From Longirhabdus pacifica (GTDB lineage Bacteria; Bacillota; Bacilli; Paenibacillales; DSM-105158), in assembly GCF_004115085.1 (NCBI RefSeq), contig NZ_QXJP01000014.1, forward strand, positions 1 through 64,000: DNA of 64,000 bases. The letters are read 5' to 3'. Position 1 is the stretch's first letter. Every line of letters begins with the position of its first letter. The position numbers were made by a program, and so were the translations under genes. Positions 9,291 through 16,666 of this stretch are shown here, piece after piece. The notes under the pieces are model-generated. The model saw only the letters and a program-made list of their open reading frames with translations. It searched no databases and was not told the origin of the DNA.

Positions 9291-10166
9291 TTAATAGGTA
9301 AAATTATATATATCATTATACAATATGGTAAAAACACTTTTAAATTCTAATCTTCTATCTTCTATATTAAGTGAAGCACTTCCTGGAGCTAACCGGTGGC
9401 CGTATGCAATTTCAATAACACCTGTTGTACCCTCATGCATTTTATCCGCTCTAATTTTTTGAAATCCATGTCCCCATTGTTCAGTGTTTTTCCCACCTGC
9501 TTTGACATCTACCTTCCATGAAACTCCTCCATCTTTTATAATGTCTGCAGGAAGATCCCAGTAGCTTAAATTTGTTATACCTGAAGACATTACAGTTGCT
9601 TTATTCCCAAAACCACTTGGATCTTCATGACGATGAGCCTTCCCCTGCCATACAACAGCCAACGTGTCTGTGTAGAAATACAACGGACTGCTATTCCATT
9701 TGTAATGTACGTAAATACCGTAAATATTTTCTACAGACGATGAAGATGGAAATTTCGATACGTATGCCCACATAATGAACTTATCATTGTTATTGTTATC
9801 CGTACTAGCAATTTCAAATGCAGGTGGGGCAAATAAAAGAGGTGTTGATGCATAGGAAAATAACTTAAAATTTCTGTTCCATTCATGATGTTGAATAACG
9901 TTAGAAGATTTAATCGTTTCTACTTTTTTCCCACCATTTGAAGCAATTTCCGTTTTAAACTCCAACGACATCCTATTGATTTCACTTTCTTCAAAACCCA
10001 TGTTTACTAAGTGTGCATTTATATTTTCCTCTGATGCTTGTTCAATATTAAAAAACGGAATGATAGTATGATCACTTTCATCATCTGAAGCTTGAACTGG
10101 TGTAACGATAAACATAAACCATAAAAATAATGTCATCATACACGCTAGTTTTATCTCATCTCTCAT
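9291..10166 (-). CDS. Secreted protein of unknown function (291 aa)
   Basis: AAGGAGGAAG sits about 8 nt before ATG 10166. The N-terminus is a signal peptide (basic MRDEIK, hydrophobic LACMMTLFLWFMFIV, then a VQA-SD type cleavage site near residue 27). The mature part is rich in aromatic and polar residues with alternating patterns typical of beta structure (YGIYVHYKWNSSPLYFYTD, GVSWKVDVKAGGKN). There is no lipobox, anchor or catalytic motif that I recognise. It heads a probable operon with two tiny membrane proteins; a secreted effector with membrane partners is one reading, but this is inference only. Confidence 0.75.
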   Translation of the reverse strand: MRDEIKLACMMTLFLWFMFIVTPVQASDDESDHTIIPFFNIEQASEENINAHLVNMGFEESEINRMSLEFKTEIASNGGKKVETIKSSNVIQHHEWNRNFKLFSYASTPLLFAPPAFEIASTDNNNNDKFIMWAYVSKFPSSSSVENIYGIYVHYKWNSSPLYFYTDTLAVVWQGKAHRHEDPSGFGNKATVMSSGITNLSYWDLPADIIKDGGVSWKVDVKAGGKNTEQWGHGFQKIRADKMHEGTTGVIEIAYGHRLAPGSASLNIEDRRLEFKSVFTILYNDIYNFTY

Positions 10167-10207
10167 TTTATGCTTCCTCCTTTATGTATGGATTCATTAT
10201 GAACATC

Positions 10208-10230
10208 AAAAAAAACCTTGCATAGCAAGG
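10208..10230 (-). terminator. Terminator of gene 10415-10813
   Basis: On the minus strand CCTTGC-TAT-GCAAGG is followed by eight T. The same hairpin and flank (ACATCAAAAAAA-CCTTGC) recurs at 15414 and 24622 next to tRNA-Leu sequences. Confidence 0.75.
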
Positions 10231-10414
10231 CTTTAGTTTATAACTTCATGTTCACATTGTTTATAAATACAATAGAAATAGTATTTTTTGTTTATTTCAT
10301 CCTATCAGTTTTTATAGCTCGTGGTCAATGAGAATGGAATATTTTGTGTTGGTTTATCACAGTTAATTGAGTTGTAACTACAAGTATTATCCTTTTCAAA
10401 CTGAATAATTTCCA

Positions 10415-10813
10415 TTAACTACGGGGAGATACTTTTAATTTTTCAACAACTTTTATTATAAGATACATCAAAAAATATACAGGAGGAAATGCTAAAAGGG
10501 TAATGTATTTAGTCCCTGTTAATATAAAGTATACATTTTCTTTTCTTAGTTTCAATTCTCTTTTTAGTAAATACATGGAAATAATGAAGCCGAGAAAAAA
10601 ATCTAATTCTCTCATGATTATACTACCTAAAAAGTAAAACATAGTAGATAGGACAACAATTAATGCCCATATAAAATGAAAAGATTTCTGTATTATTTCT
10701 GACATTTTCATTAAAAATTTATTTTCTTGAATAAATAATTTTTTAAAAGGAATTAGAGTAATAATGATGTAACTACAAATAAGAACTGAATAAATTTCAT
10801 GATATATCATCAT
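10415..10813 (-). CDS. Membrane protein of unknown function (132 aa)
   Basis: Four hydrophobic segments are visible (about residues 8-24 VLICSYIIITLIPF, 45-65 FHFIWALIVVLSTMFYFLG, 68-85 ELDFFLGFIISMYLL, 100-122 TKYITLLAFPPVYFLMYLIIKVV). The basic loop LKRELKLRKEN suggests an integral membrane protein. A GGAGGG site lies 13 nt before ATG 10813, somewhat far. Just upstream is a perfect 14-bp inverted repeat (10841-10873) overlapping the likely promoter, so expression is probably controlled by a regulator. The gene ends at the terminator at 10230. No family was recognised. Confidence 0.65.
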   Translation of the reverse strand: MMIYHEIYSVLICSYIIITLIPFKKLFIQENKFLMKMSEIIQKSFHFIWALIVVLSTMFYFLGSIIMRELDFFLGFIISMYLLKRELKLRKENVYFILTGTKYITLLAFPPVYFLMYLIIKVVEKLKVSPRS

Positions 10814-10840
10814 GTGCTTATGTCTTCCCTCCTATTCGAT

Positions 10841-10873
10841 ATACAATATAATAGCATATCTATTATATTGTAT
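10841..10873 (-). promoter_or_regulatory. Perfect 14-bp inverted repeat, probable operator
   Basis: ATACAATATAATAG, a 5-nt spacer, then CTATTATATTGTAT: the arms are exact reverse complements. The repeat contains TATAAT-like hexamers and lies 28 nt before the start of 10415-10813, so it could be an operator over the -10 region. The layout (long arms, 5-nt spacer) resembles the PadR-type site at 42119, but the sequence differs. Confidence 0.55.
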
Positions 10874-10947
10874 GTTTATTTTAAAATAAAATTTTGTTAA
10901 CTAAAGCTTTTCTTCACTCTAGCTCGCCTAATATATGAGTTTTAACG

Positions 10948-10975
10948 CACAAAAAAAAGCTAACTAAGCTAGCCC
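10948..10975 (-). terminator. Hairpin with T-run, minus strand
   Basis: On the minus strand GCTAGC-TTA-GTTAGC (6 bp with one G-T pair) is followed by eight T. No intact gene lies directly upstream (10980-11266), so it may be left from a lost gene. Confidence 0.5.
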
Positions 10976-11266
10976 CCTTTATTCACATCTCCGTTGTATA
11001 TTCATATCAACTCTGACCTAGAAAACTTACTTACTACCGCTTTTGAACTAAAATATTCAAATGAAACTATAGCTTTGTAAAAAATCAATGCGTATTGATG
11101 AATTTTATGTAATATTTGTAATATTTAAAGATAATGATGAATCCATACTCATAGAGCCCTGCAGATTCCCTGTGCTTTTTGTTTTGTTAGTTCTAAACTT
11201 GACTTACTTCAAATATTAAGTATTTATGCTACCTAATTTTTACACGATGAAAGGAGGAAATTATTT
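10976..11266. other. Intergenic, no gene seen
   Basis: No supported reading frame is present. On the minus strand a short open stretch ending at about 11000 (SFEYFSSKAVVSKF) could be the tail of a lost gene, but it has no start or match. The right end carries the ribosome site of the next gene. Confidence 0.5.
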
Positions 11267-12142
11267 ATGACATATAGTAACGTTGAAAATACACGAGTAT
11301 GGTTCATTACAGGGGCAAGCAGTGGACTAGGATACGAATTCACTAAAAAAGCACTAGAGTCAGGTGATAAGGTTGTTGGTGTTGCGAGAAATATTGAAAA
11401 ATTGAACGAATTAAAAAGTCAGTTTAAAGGAATGTTACTTCCTTTAAGGCTTGATGTTACTGATAGAAGTGCTGTTTTTACTACAGTGAACACTGCTCTT
11501 AAACATTTTGGAAGGCTAGATATTGTCATTAACAATGCAGGTAATATGGTATTGGGTATGATTGAAGAATTTAATGAAGATGAAGTTAGAAGTCAAATGG
11601 AAACTAATTTCTATGGTGCAGTATGGGTTTCCCAAGCAGTTATACCGTACTTACGAACACAAGGATCAGGTCATATTATACAGATATCTAGTATTGGTGG
11701 ACTGATTACTGGTCCTATGTCGGGAATCTATAGTGCTAGTAAATTTGCTTTAGAAGGATTTAGCGATGCTTTAGCACAAGAAGTTGCTCATTTTGGTGTA
11801 AAAGTATCTATCGTAGAACCCGGAGGTTACTGGACGAATCTATACTTAAAAATGGGTTTTGCTACACAGAAAAAAGAGTATGATTCATTACGTGATGTGT
11901 TGGCTAAACAAAATTCAATCGAATCAGTAGATAGTGATCCTAAGTTGGCCGCTGAAGCTATAATGAAACTCGTGAATAGTGAGAATCCTCCTCTCCGATT
12001 GATCCTAGGAAGTCTTGTTTACGATTTAGCTGTTGAAAATACAGAAAAACGGATATCTACATGGAAAGAGTGGGAATCAGTCAGTCGTTCTGCGGAACAT
12101 GGTATTCCTGCACCAGAAGGATATGGAATTATTGAAGAATAA
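11267..12142 (+). CDS. Short-chain dehydrogenase/reductase (SDR), 291 aa
   Basis: A classical SDR: TGASSGLG (cofactor-binding glycine motif, residues 15-22), D63-V (LDVTD), NNAG near residue 91, a catalytic Ser (QISSIGG, about residue 143) and the active-site Y-x-x-x-K as YSASK near residue 156. These enzymes move hydride between NAD(P)H and carbonyl or hydroxyl substrates in the cytoplasm. Arg after the glycine motif (VARN) suggests NADP preference, which is inference. AAAGGAGG precedes ATG by about 9 nt. It stands alone between leftward genes, with a hairpin terminator at 12248. The substrate is unknown. Confidence 0.92.
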   Translation: MTYSNVENTRVWFITGASSGLGYEFTKKALESGDKVVGVARNIEKLNELKSQFKGMLLPLRLDVTDRSAVFTTVNTALKHFGRLDIVINNAGNMVLGMIEEFNEDEVRSQMETNFYGAVWVSQAVIPYLRTQGSGHIIQISSIGGLITGPMSGIYSASKFALEGFSDALAQEVAHFGVKVSIVEPGGYWTNLYLKMGFATQKKEYDSLRDVLAKQNSIESVDSDPKLAAEAIMKLVNSENPPLRLILGSLVYDLAVENTEKRISTWKEWESVSRSAEHGIPAPEGYGIIEE

Positions 12143-12247
12143 ACTTTTAAAAAAAGGACCCTAAAAGATATCTTTAACAGAGCCTTTGAGTGGCAAATAA
12201 TCAAAACAAATCCGATGGATGGAGTAAAGAAACGCAAAAACATACTT

Positions 12248-12273
12248 ATGCCGCCCCAGACTAGGAGCGGCAT
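12248..12273. terminator. Bidirectional hairpin, copy 1
   Basis: ATGCCGC...GCGGCAT, a 7-bp stem followed by TTATCTTTATT on the plus strand. It separates the convergent SDR and kelch/FN3 genes. The same hairpin follows the two other kelch/FN3 paralogues (16633, 19920), showing the whole cassette was copied. Confidence 0.7.
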
Positions 12274-12281
12274 TATCTTTA

Positions 12282-13706
12282 TTATTCGCTTACTTTATAC
12301 TCTCTAACTTCGAATAACTCGATCATATCATGTACCACGTAGTCTGTACGGCTAATATCGCTACCTAAGTTGTAGTCCTTGTCGAACTTGTAAAATAGAG
12401 AAGATTTACTTTCGTACCATGTCATGAACGTGTTTACTTCGCTCATGCTTACATCGTACTCTTTCACTAATCCACTATTCAGTATAATCGTTAGAATAGC
12501 ACGGTTGTTATCATCTGATTGCGGTGTTGCGCTTGCTTCATTGGAATAGGCGCTTTCTCCATTTTCGTTGACTGCTGTAACGACATAATAGTACGTAGTG
12601 CCGTTTGTAAGTGGACTATCTACATAAGATGTACCGTATACGTTTGTTGCTACTGATGTGTATGGACCACCAGAAGTAAGGGAACGGTAGACGTTGTATG
12701 TGTCTGCGTCTGTTACCTCGTTCCAGTTTAGCATTACTTTAGCGTCACCACCTGTTGCTGTAAGGTTTAGTGGTGCGTCTACGTCACTTCCTGGGGTGTA
12801 GATTTCTACTATATCATCAGAACCACCTACAACATATATCTTATCGTTAAGAACCGTGATTCCAGGTTGACTCCTAGCAAAATTCATGCTAGGAATTGTT
12901 GACCATAATTTTTTGAAAGGGTCGTACTTCAATATTGATTTACTACTTCTTTGAGCTATATATACATTATCGTTTAGAACAGTAGCTTCTAATTGATATT
13001 CTGCTTGTTGCATAGTATCACTAATTATCCATGCATTATTTTGAGGGTCATACACTTCAATTGTATCTAATAATGATATTTGATCATATCCGCCAAAAGC
13101 ATAAATTTTATTATCAATTACAGCTGTTGCAAATTGTGTTCTGTTGCTTGACATACTTGCTTTTGTAGTCCATGTATTCGTGTCAGGATCATACATTTCT
13201 ACTGAAGATAAAGGCTCAAGCCCATCACGATAACCACCAATAGCATAAATCTTATCATTTACTACTGCAGTTGAAAAATAAGTTCTGACAGTCGACATAC
13301 TTGCTTTGGTAGTCCATGTATTGGTGCTAGGATCATACATTTCTACTGTTGAAACAGCGTCCAGACCAACTCCATCATCAGGTATATGTCCCCCAATCAC
13401 ATAAATTTTATTATTTACCACTGATAGTGCGAAATTTTGTTTAGGTTTAGGCATACTGGCCTTAAACTCCCATGTATCTGAAGCAGGATCATACATCTCT
13501 ACTGTGTATTGCCAGCTATTTGTACTATTACGTCCTCCAATTGCATATATTTTCCCCTGTACTTCAACCACTCCAGGATCATGTCTGCCAATATTCATCG
13601 GTGTCCCTATCTCCCATGTACCACCGCTATCAGCAGCAAGCGCCCCCATTGGTACAATTGTAAACACCATCGCCATTATCAATAACAAGCTAAATATCTT
13701 TTTCAT
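12282..13706 (-). CDS. Secreted kelch-repeat/FN3 protein (474 aa), cassette 1
   Basis: Signal peptide MKKIFSLLLIMAMVFTIVPMGALAA. Residues 30-310 hold six kelch repeats (VEMYDPxxxTWxxKASM ... KIYxIGG), which fold as a beta-propeller. One fibronectin type III domain follows (PLNLTATGGDAKVMLNWNEV to ASATPQ, about 315-395). The last 75 residues (from RAILTIILNSGLVKEYDVSM to EVREYKVSE) form a domain shared by all three paralogues. An exported binding or adhesion protein is likely. It diverges from a tail-fibre-like gene across a conserved 243-bp spacer; the signal peptide, FN3 and C-terminal parts are nearly identical between paralogues while the middle varies. Confidence 0.85.
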   Translation of the reverse strand: MKKIFSLLLIMAMVFTIVPMGALAADSGGTWEIGTPMNIGRHDPGVVEVQGKIYAIGGRNSTNSWQYTVEMYDPASDTWEFKASMPKPKQNFALSVVNNKIYVIGGHIPDDGVGLDAVSTVEMYDPSTNTWTTKASMSTVRTYFSTAVVNDKIYAIGGYRDGLEPLSSVEMYDPDTNTWTTKASMSSNRTQFATAVIDNKIYAFGGYDQISLLDTIEVYDPQNNAWIISDTMQQAEYQLEATVLNDNVYIAQRSSKSILKYDPFKKLWSTIPSMNFARSQPGITVLNDKIYVVGGSDDIVEIYTPGSDVDAPLNLTATGGDAKVMLNWNEVTDADTYNVYRSLTSGGPYTSVATNVYGTSYVDSPLTNGTTYYYVVTAVNENGESAYSNEASATPQSDDNNRAILTIILNSGLVKEYDVSMSEVNTFMTWYESKSSLFYKFDKDYNLGSDISRTDYVVHDMIELFEVREYKVSE

Positions 13707-13949
13707 CTTTCTACCACCTCGTTAGTATTTTATGTAATTCGAATACTAGATTACAACGAACAAGATGGTATGTCCATGATAATAATGCATAATATGTTTA
13801 ATTATAAATATTTTGTAATTAATTTATCTCTCTTACTTAATTTATATCGACAAATAGACAGAAAAAATTTCAAAACAGGGGTATCATTCTTATGTTTCGT
13901 TACCTTATTATATAACAAATTTAAAACGATAAATGGAGGTAATGAAATA
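13707..13949. promoter_or_regulatory. Conserved divergent spacer, copy 1
   Basis: This region between kelch/FN3 and tail-fibre genes is almost identical to 17837-18079 and 21396-21638. Markers are ACAACGAACAAGATGGTATG, TCCATGATAATAATGCATAA, AACAGGGGTATCAT and TTATATAACAAATTTAAAAC. It carries ribosome sites for both directions (GAGGTGG leftward, TGGAGGTAATGAA rightward) and presumably both promoters. Part of it (from TACAACGAA) recurs alone at 43500-43612. Confidence 0.7.
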
Positions 13950-14325
13950 TGTCAGATGTAACACCCAAACTAGGAATTAAAAAGCCACTCGGCAATGAGT
14001 ATGTAACGAGACAATCTTTTAATGAAAATTGGGACACTGTAGATCAAAACGCAGCCTCACAAACGGAACTAGACACGCACAAGGCAAAACAAACCATGCA
14101 TATTACGGAAGAGGAACGTACTACTTGAAATGAGAAAGAAACTTTGATTTTAGAGAAACTGTTACAAGTTTAGCTGTTGCCGATATGTATGCACACTATT
14201 TTCATCAAGATAAGATCAAAACGATCACTCCTTCATTTTCAATACCAAAGTCACTTGGAATTACAGTTACAAGCAAAGAAAAATTCCATCAATTCTTGTT
14301 ACAAAATAGTCTAGCTTGGAAGTAA
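13950..14325 (+). pseudogene. Broken tail-fibre-like gene fused to another gene's tail, cassette 1
   Basis: The frame opens MSDVTPKLGIKKPLGNEYV like the two intact tail-fibre paralogues. It stops at residue 60, where the TGG seen in a paralogue is TGA (ERTT-stop-NEKET). A few codons later homology ends abruptly. From 14146 a different frame runs to TAA at 14325 (DFRETVTSLAVADMYAHYFH ... LLQNSLAWK), the end of some other, unrecognised gene. A nonsense mutation and a deletion junction have therefore destroyed it. Confidence 0.8.
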
Positions 14326-14392
14326 TTTATTAAAAAATTTTCAAAATAATTTTGTTCAATTTTTTCACTTAAACAACTTTCAACATAATAAA

Positions 14393-14412
14393 GGGGCAAT
14401 TACGCCCCCCCT
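14393..14412. terminator. Hairpin terminator, copy 1
   Basis: GGGGC-AATTAC-GCCCC. The same hairpin follows both other tail-fibre genes (19696, 22912). It lies between the convergent tail-fibre and holin remnants and could act on both strands. Confidence 0.6.
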
Positions 14413-14422
14413 ATTTCCTCGT

Positions 14423-14647
14423 TTACAAATTAAACGCCTTACCGTCTAGCTTAGTAGGGTTGAACACAATCCCCAATATCGACAGTAGTATTAACACAGC
14501 GTCGGCAAACGCTACAATTTTCGTCTTCAACTATTCCGTAGTCTCATAACCGAAAAATAGCATTGCACCCATCTGCGCTACTAACAATATTTGTGAAATA
14601 ATAGACATCCACAATGCATAGCTTCTGTACCTCGGTTTGTTTTGAAA
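14423..14647 (-). pseudogene. Holin remnant, copy 1
   Basis: On the minus strand an open frame reads RYRSYALWMSIISQILLVAQ, then a second hydrophobic stretch (IVAFADAVLILLSILGIVF) and NPTKLDGKAFNL-stop. The two helices and the NPT...GK ending resemble small phage holins (for example the family with endings like NNPTTGKG); family assignment is inference. A TAG interrupts it near 14531 where the intact frame would have CAG, and no start codon is left. It is the best preserved of three copies. Confidence 0.65.
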
Positions 14648-14688
14648 TTACTCAACTACGGAACCGTCTATATGATGAAGCTTAAGCC

Positions 14689-14710
14689 ACCTTTTTAGGT
14701 AGTTTTTTTC
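14689..14710 (+). terminator. Weak hairpin with T-run
   Basis: ACCT-TTTT-AGGT is followed by AGTTTTTTT on the plus strand. Only a short stem is present. Confidence 0.3.
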
Positions 14711-14793
14711 TTTTGGCAACTAAAAAATATCCCATTAATTAAAGGGTGTTATAGGGAGTTCAGATTGCAAAGCTTGTTATAAATAAATGATAT

Positions 14794-15228
14794 CTATTTT
14801 TTCACTTTAGATAATTTAGAAAGTAATATATTGCTATCACCTTGGGTGGTCATATTATCAACATACTCTCCATCATCACTTCCAAAAAAGATCAAAATCA
14901 TCTCTCCGCTCGATAAATTTCTTTTGATTTTACCAACGCGAGTATAAAGAATATCACTTTCATATTCATCAGATTTTTTAATTTCTTCATGTTCTGCTTT
15001 CTCTTTTGCCGTAAAAAGATCATTTAATACAACTGTATCTTCTATTTTAAAGCACTTCATATATTTATAATCTTTATGCACAGAATGTCTTTCTGCCTCG
15101 TCATCCTCAAGTAAAATATTCCGATCTAATATATACTCATCCTTCGTATGATCCATTTCTACCGCTTTAAATTCAGATTGTAATACTTTTATTAGTCTCT
15201 TAAAGTCTAATCTTTTTGCATGACCCAT
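14794..15228 (-). CDS. Hypothetical cytoplasmic protein (144 aa)
   Basis: ATG 15228 is preceded by AAAGGGGAAATTTAG, a fair ribosome site. The protein is highly charged, without signal peptide or membrane segment. It begins MGHAKRLDFKRLIKVLQSEF and ends in a basic tail. No motif or family was recognised. It sits between the first holin remnant and the tRNA-Leu remnant, where genes carried by integrated elements are common, so a recently acquired accessory gene is plausible. Confidence 0.55.
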   Translation of the reverse strand: MGHAKRLDFKRLIKVLQSEFKAVEMDHTKDEYILDRNILLEDDEAERHSVHKDYKYMKCFKIEDTVVLNDLFTAKEKAEHEEIKKSDEYESDILYTRVGKIKRNLSSGEMILIFFGSDDGEYVDNMTTQGDSNILLSKLSKVKK

Positions 15229-15286
15229 CTAAATTTCCCCTTTCTAACTTCAAAGTGTACTAGTTTTGCAAATACGGAACAAAAAG

Positions 15287-15391
15287 CTAGGAAATTCGGA
15301 AACACATATTATTTGTAGTCCTTGTGAGCATATCATGTATATCTTTACCTTTATCATCGTAATACATAAACCTCAGTAGATAAAACTCTTT
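15287..15391 (-). pseudogene. 3' remnant of a paralogue of gene 23912-24508
   Basis: The minus strand reads KEFYLLRFMYYDDKGKDIHD then MLTR and a stop after FRIS. This matches the C-terminus of the 198-aa protein at 23912 (KEGMHEVYPPRFTYYDEDRQ, INDMLTR). The rest of the gene is missing. It lies in the same position relative to terminator and tRNA-Leu sequence as the remnant at 24539. Confidence 0.7.
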
Positions 15392-15413
15392 TAATCTTAC
15401 TTTATTAAACATC

Positions 15414-15435
15414 AAAAAAACCTTGCATAGCAAGG
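15414..15435 (-). terminator. Hairpin terminator next to the tRNA-Leu remnant
   Basis: CCTTGC-TAT-GCAAGG with a seven-T run on the minus strand. It is the same hairpin as at 10208 and 24622. Confidence 0.65.
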
Positions 15436-15449
15436 GTTTCATCTATATT

Positions 15450-15510
15450 TGGCCGAGAGGGCTCGAACCTCCACGTGCGCACCTACTCCCCCCTCAAAAT
15501 AATGGTAGCA
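15450..15510 (-). pseudogene. tRNA-Leu remnant (3' half)
   Basis: The minus strand contains TTTTGAGGGGGGAGTAGGTG, then GTGGAGGTTCGAGCCCTCTC and GGCCA, which follows the intact tRNA-Leu(GAG) at 24658 from the anticodon to the 3' end. The 5' half is degraded and cannot pair. A duplicated 3' tRNA half is typical of the attachment site left by integration at a tRNA gene; here the downstream terminator and gene remnant are duplicated as well. Confidence 0.7.
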
Positions 15511-15580
15511 TACTGTTCTGTATTTATATGTTTGGTAGTACCCGTATTTCAAAGTTAGTAACGTTATATATATTGATGGG

Positions 15581-15613
15581 TTGCTAACAATTCGTTAGCA
15601 AATCCGTTAGCAA
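15581..15613. repeat. GTTAGCAA inverted and direct repeats
   Basis: TTGCTAAC (15581-15588), 5 nt, GTTAGCAA (15594-15601) and another GTTAGCAA (15606-15613), the last two spaced 12 bp apart. It lies 70 bp from the tRNA-Leu remnant, so recombinase arm or core sites are a candidate role. On the minus strand it could instead encode the end of a lost protein (ANGFANELLATHQYI-stop). Confidence 0.45.
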
Positions 15614-15720
15614 AAAAATAACAATGAAGTAATTGCTCTCGTTGGACCGCGGGGAGCTACTGCTTATATGGGTACGTATAAAAACATGTAATAAAGATAT
15701 TTATTGAGGTTTTTTAACAT

Positions 15721-16333
15721 TTAAACCTGTTCAATCTTCACATCTTGTGCAACTACTTTGATTCTAAATGTCTTTACTTCTGGCTTTGAATTAACTATTG
15801 CTACACAATCAAGCACCGCATGAAGCTCAAAAACATTTCCTTGAACATAGATTTCCTCATGAACCCATGAATTATGTTCTATTCCCTCAGGTAATTGAAA
15901 GTCTAACTCTCGAACTCCAGTAAAGGTAACCTTAATCACTCCTGCATGATGCATTGCGTGTTTGCAATCAAAAATCATTTTACATGAATCGTCTTGAGGT
16001 GTATCCACATGTAGGAGCTGTGCATCATGTAGTGATTTTTCATATAACTGTCTAATATTTTCTGAAAGATTATTTTTTATAGAATCATAATAATTTCTAT
16101 ATTGTTGTACTTTTTTCGCGTATTGCTGATGATAATCTTCCTCCCACATTTCAATCCTTTTTTTGAAATCTCTATCCGATAGCTTTAAGTTTAAATAGTT
16201 ATCATCTTCAAAATGTAGTTCACCTTTTTCCGACCAAAAATCTCTTACAGTCATAATGCCTTTTTGATTCATTTTTTTAAAATTGTTGGATAATATACTG
16301 CCCTTCATACCATTTTATTACTTCGTTTTTCAT
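15721..16333 (-). pseudogene. DUF4085-like protein with frameshift near its start
   Basis: The best start is ATG 16333, with GGAGG 5 nt upstream (AGGAGGAAAAGATG). It reads MKNEVIKWYEGQYIIQQF and then meets TAA. Skipping one base in TTTTAAAAAAATG joins the long frame (KKMNQKGIMTVRDFWSEKGE onwards) that ends at 15721. The long frame alone (from ATG 16308) has no ribosome site. The C-terminal half (VTFTGVRELDF, WVHEEIYV, FELHAVLDC, FRIKV) resembles the DUF4085 pattern of Bacillus proteins; this is from memory and moderate. The role is unknown. A true frameshift, phase variation or a sequencing slip in A7 are all possible. Confidence 0.6.
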
Positions 16334-16384
16334 CTTTTCCTCCTGTGATTTAAAATGCAAAGATTTATTGCCGAATAAGATTAA

Positions 16385-16591
16385 AAAATAAATCAAATTG
16401 AATGTTTTACAGATCTTTCGCCAACTCTATTTCAAGTTAATGATGCGTTGTTTACATCTGGTGAACAAGAAGTAGAATACAACGGCATACCAAAAGATAC
16501 AATAGGAAAATATGTATCCACTTCACTTTATAATAAATATTTGACTGATAGTAATATAGACTATCACACTGCTATTAGTTGGGCATTTTAA
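16385..16591 (+). pseudogene. C-terminal fragment of an unknown gene, copy 1
   Basis: The open frame reads QIECFTDLSPTLFQVNDALF ... EYNGIPKDTIGKYVSTSLYN ... DYHTAISWAF-stop, with no start codon or ribosome site. A second fragment at 19827-19910 overlaps its end (DSNIDYHTAISW) and continues VILKGKGKIKNKLKK, showing copy 1 has lost one base near TGGGCATTTTAA. The gene ended just before the kelch-gene terminator, in convergent orientation, in both cassettes. Family unknown. Confidence 0.6.
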
Positions 16592-16632
16592 AAGGTAAAA
16601 TTAAAAATAAATTGAAAGAATAGAACATACTT

Positions 16633-16658
16633 ATGCCGCCCCAGACTAGGAGCGGCAT
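16633..16658. terminator. Bidirectional hairpin, copy 2
   Basis: ATGCCGC...GCGGCAT as at 12248, immediately after the second FN3 gene. Confidence 0.65.
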
Positions 16659-16666
16659 TATCTTTA

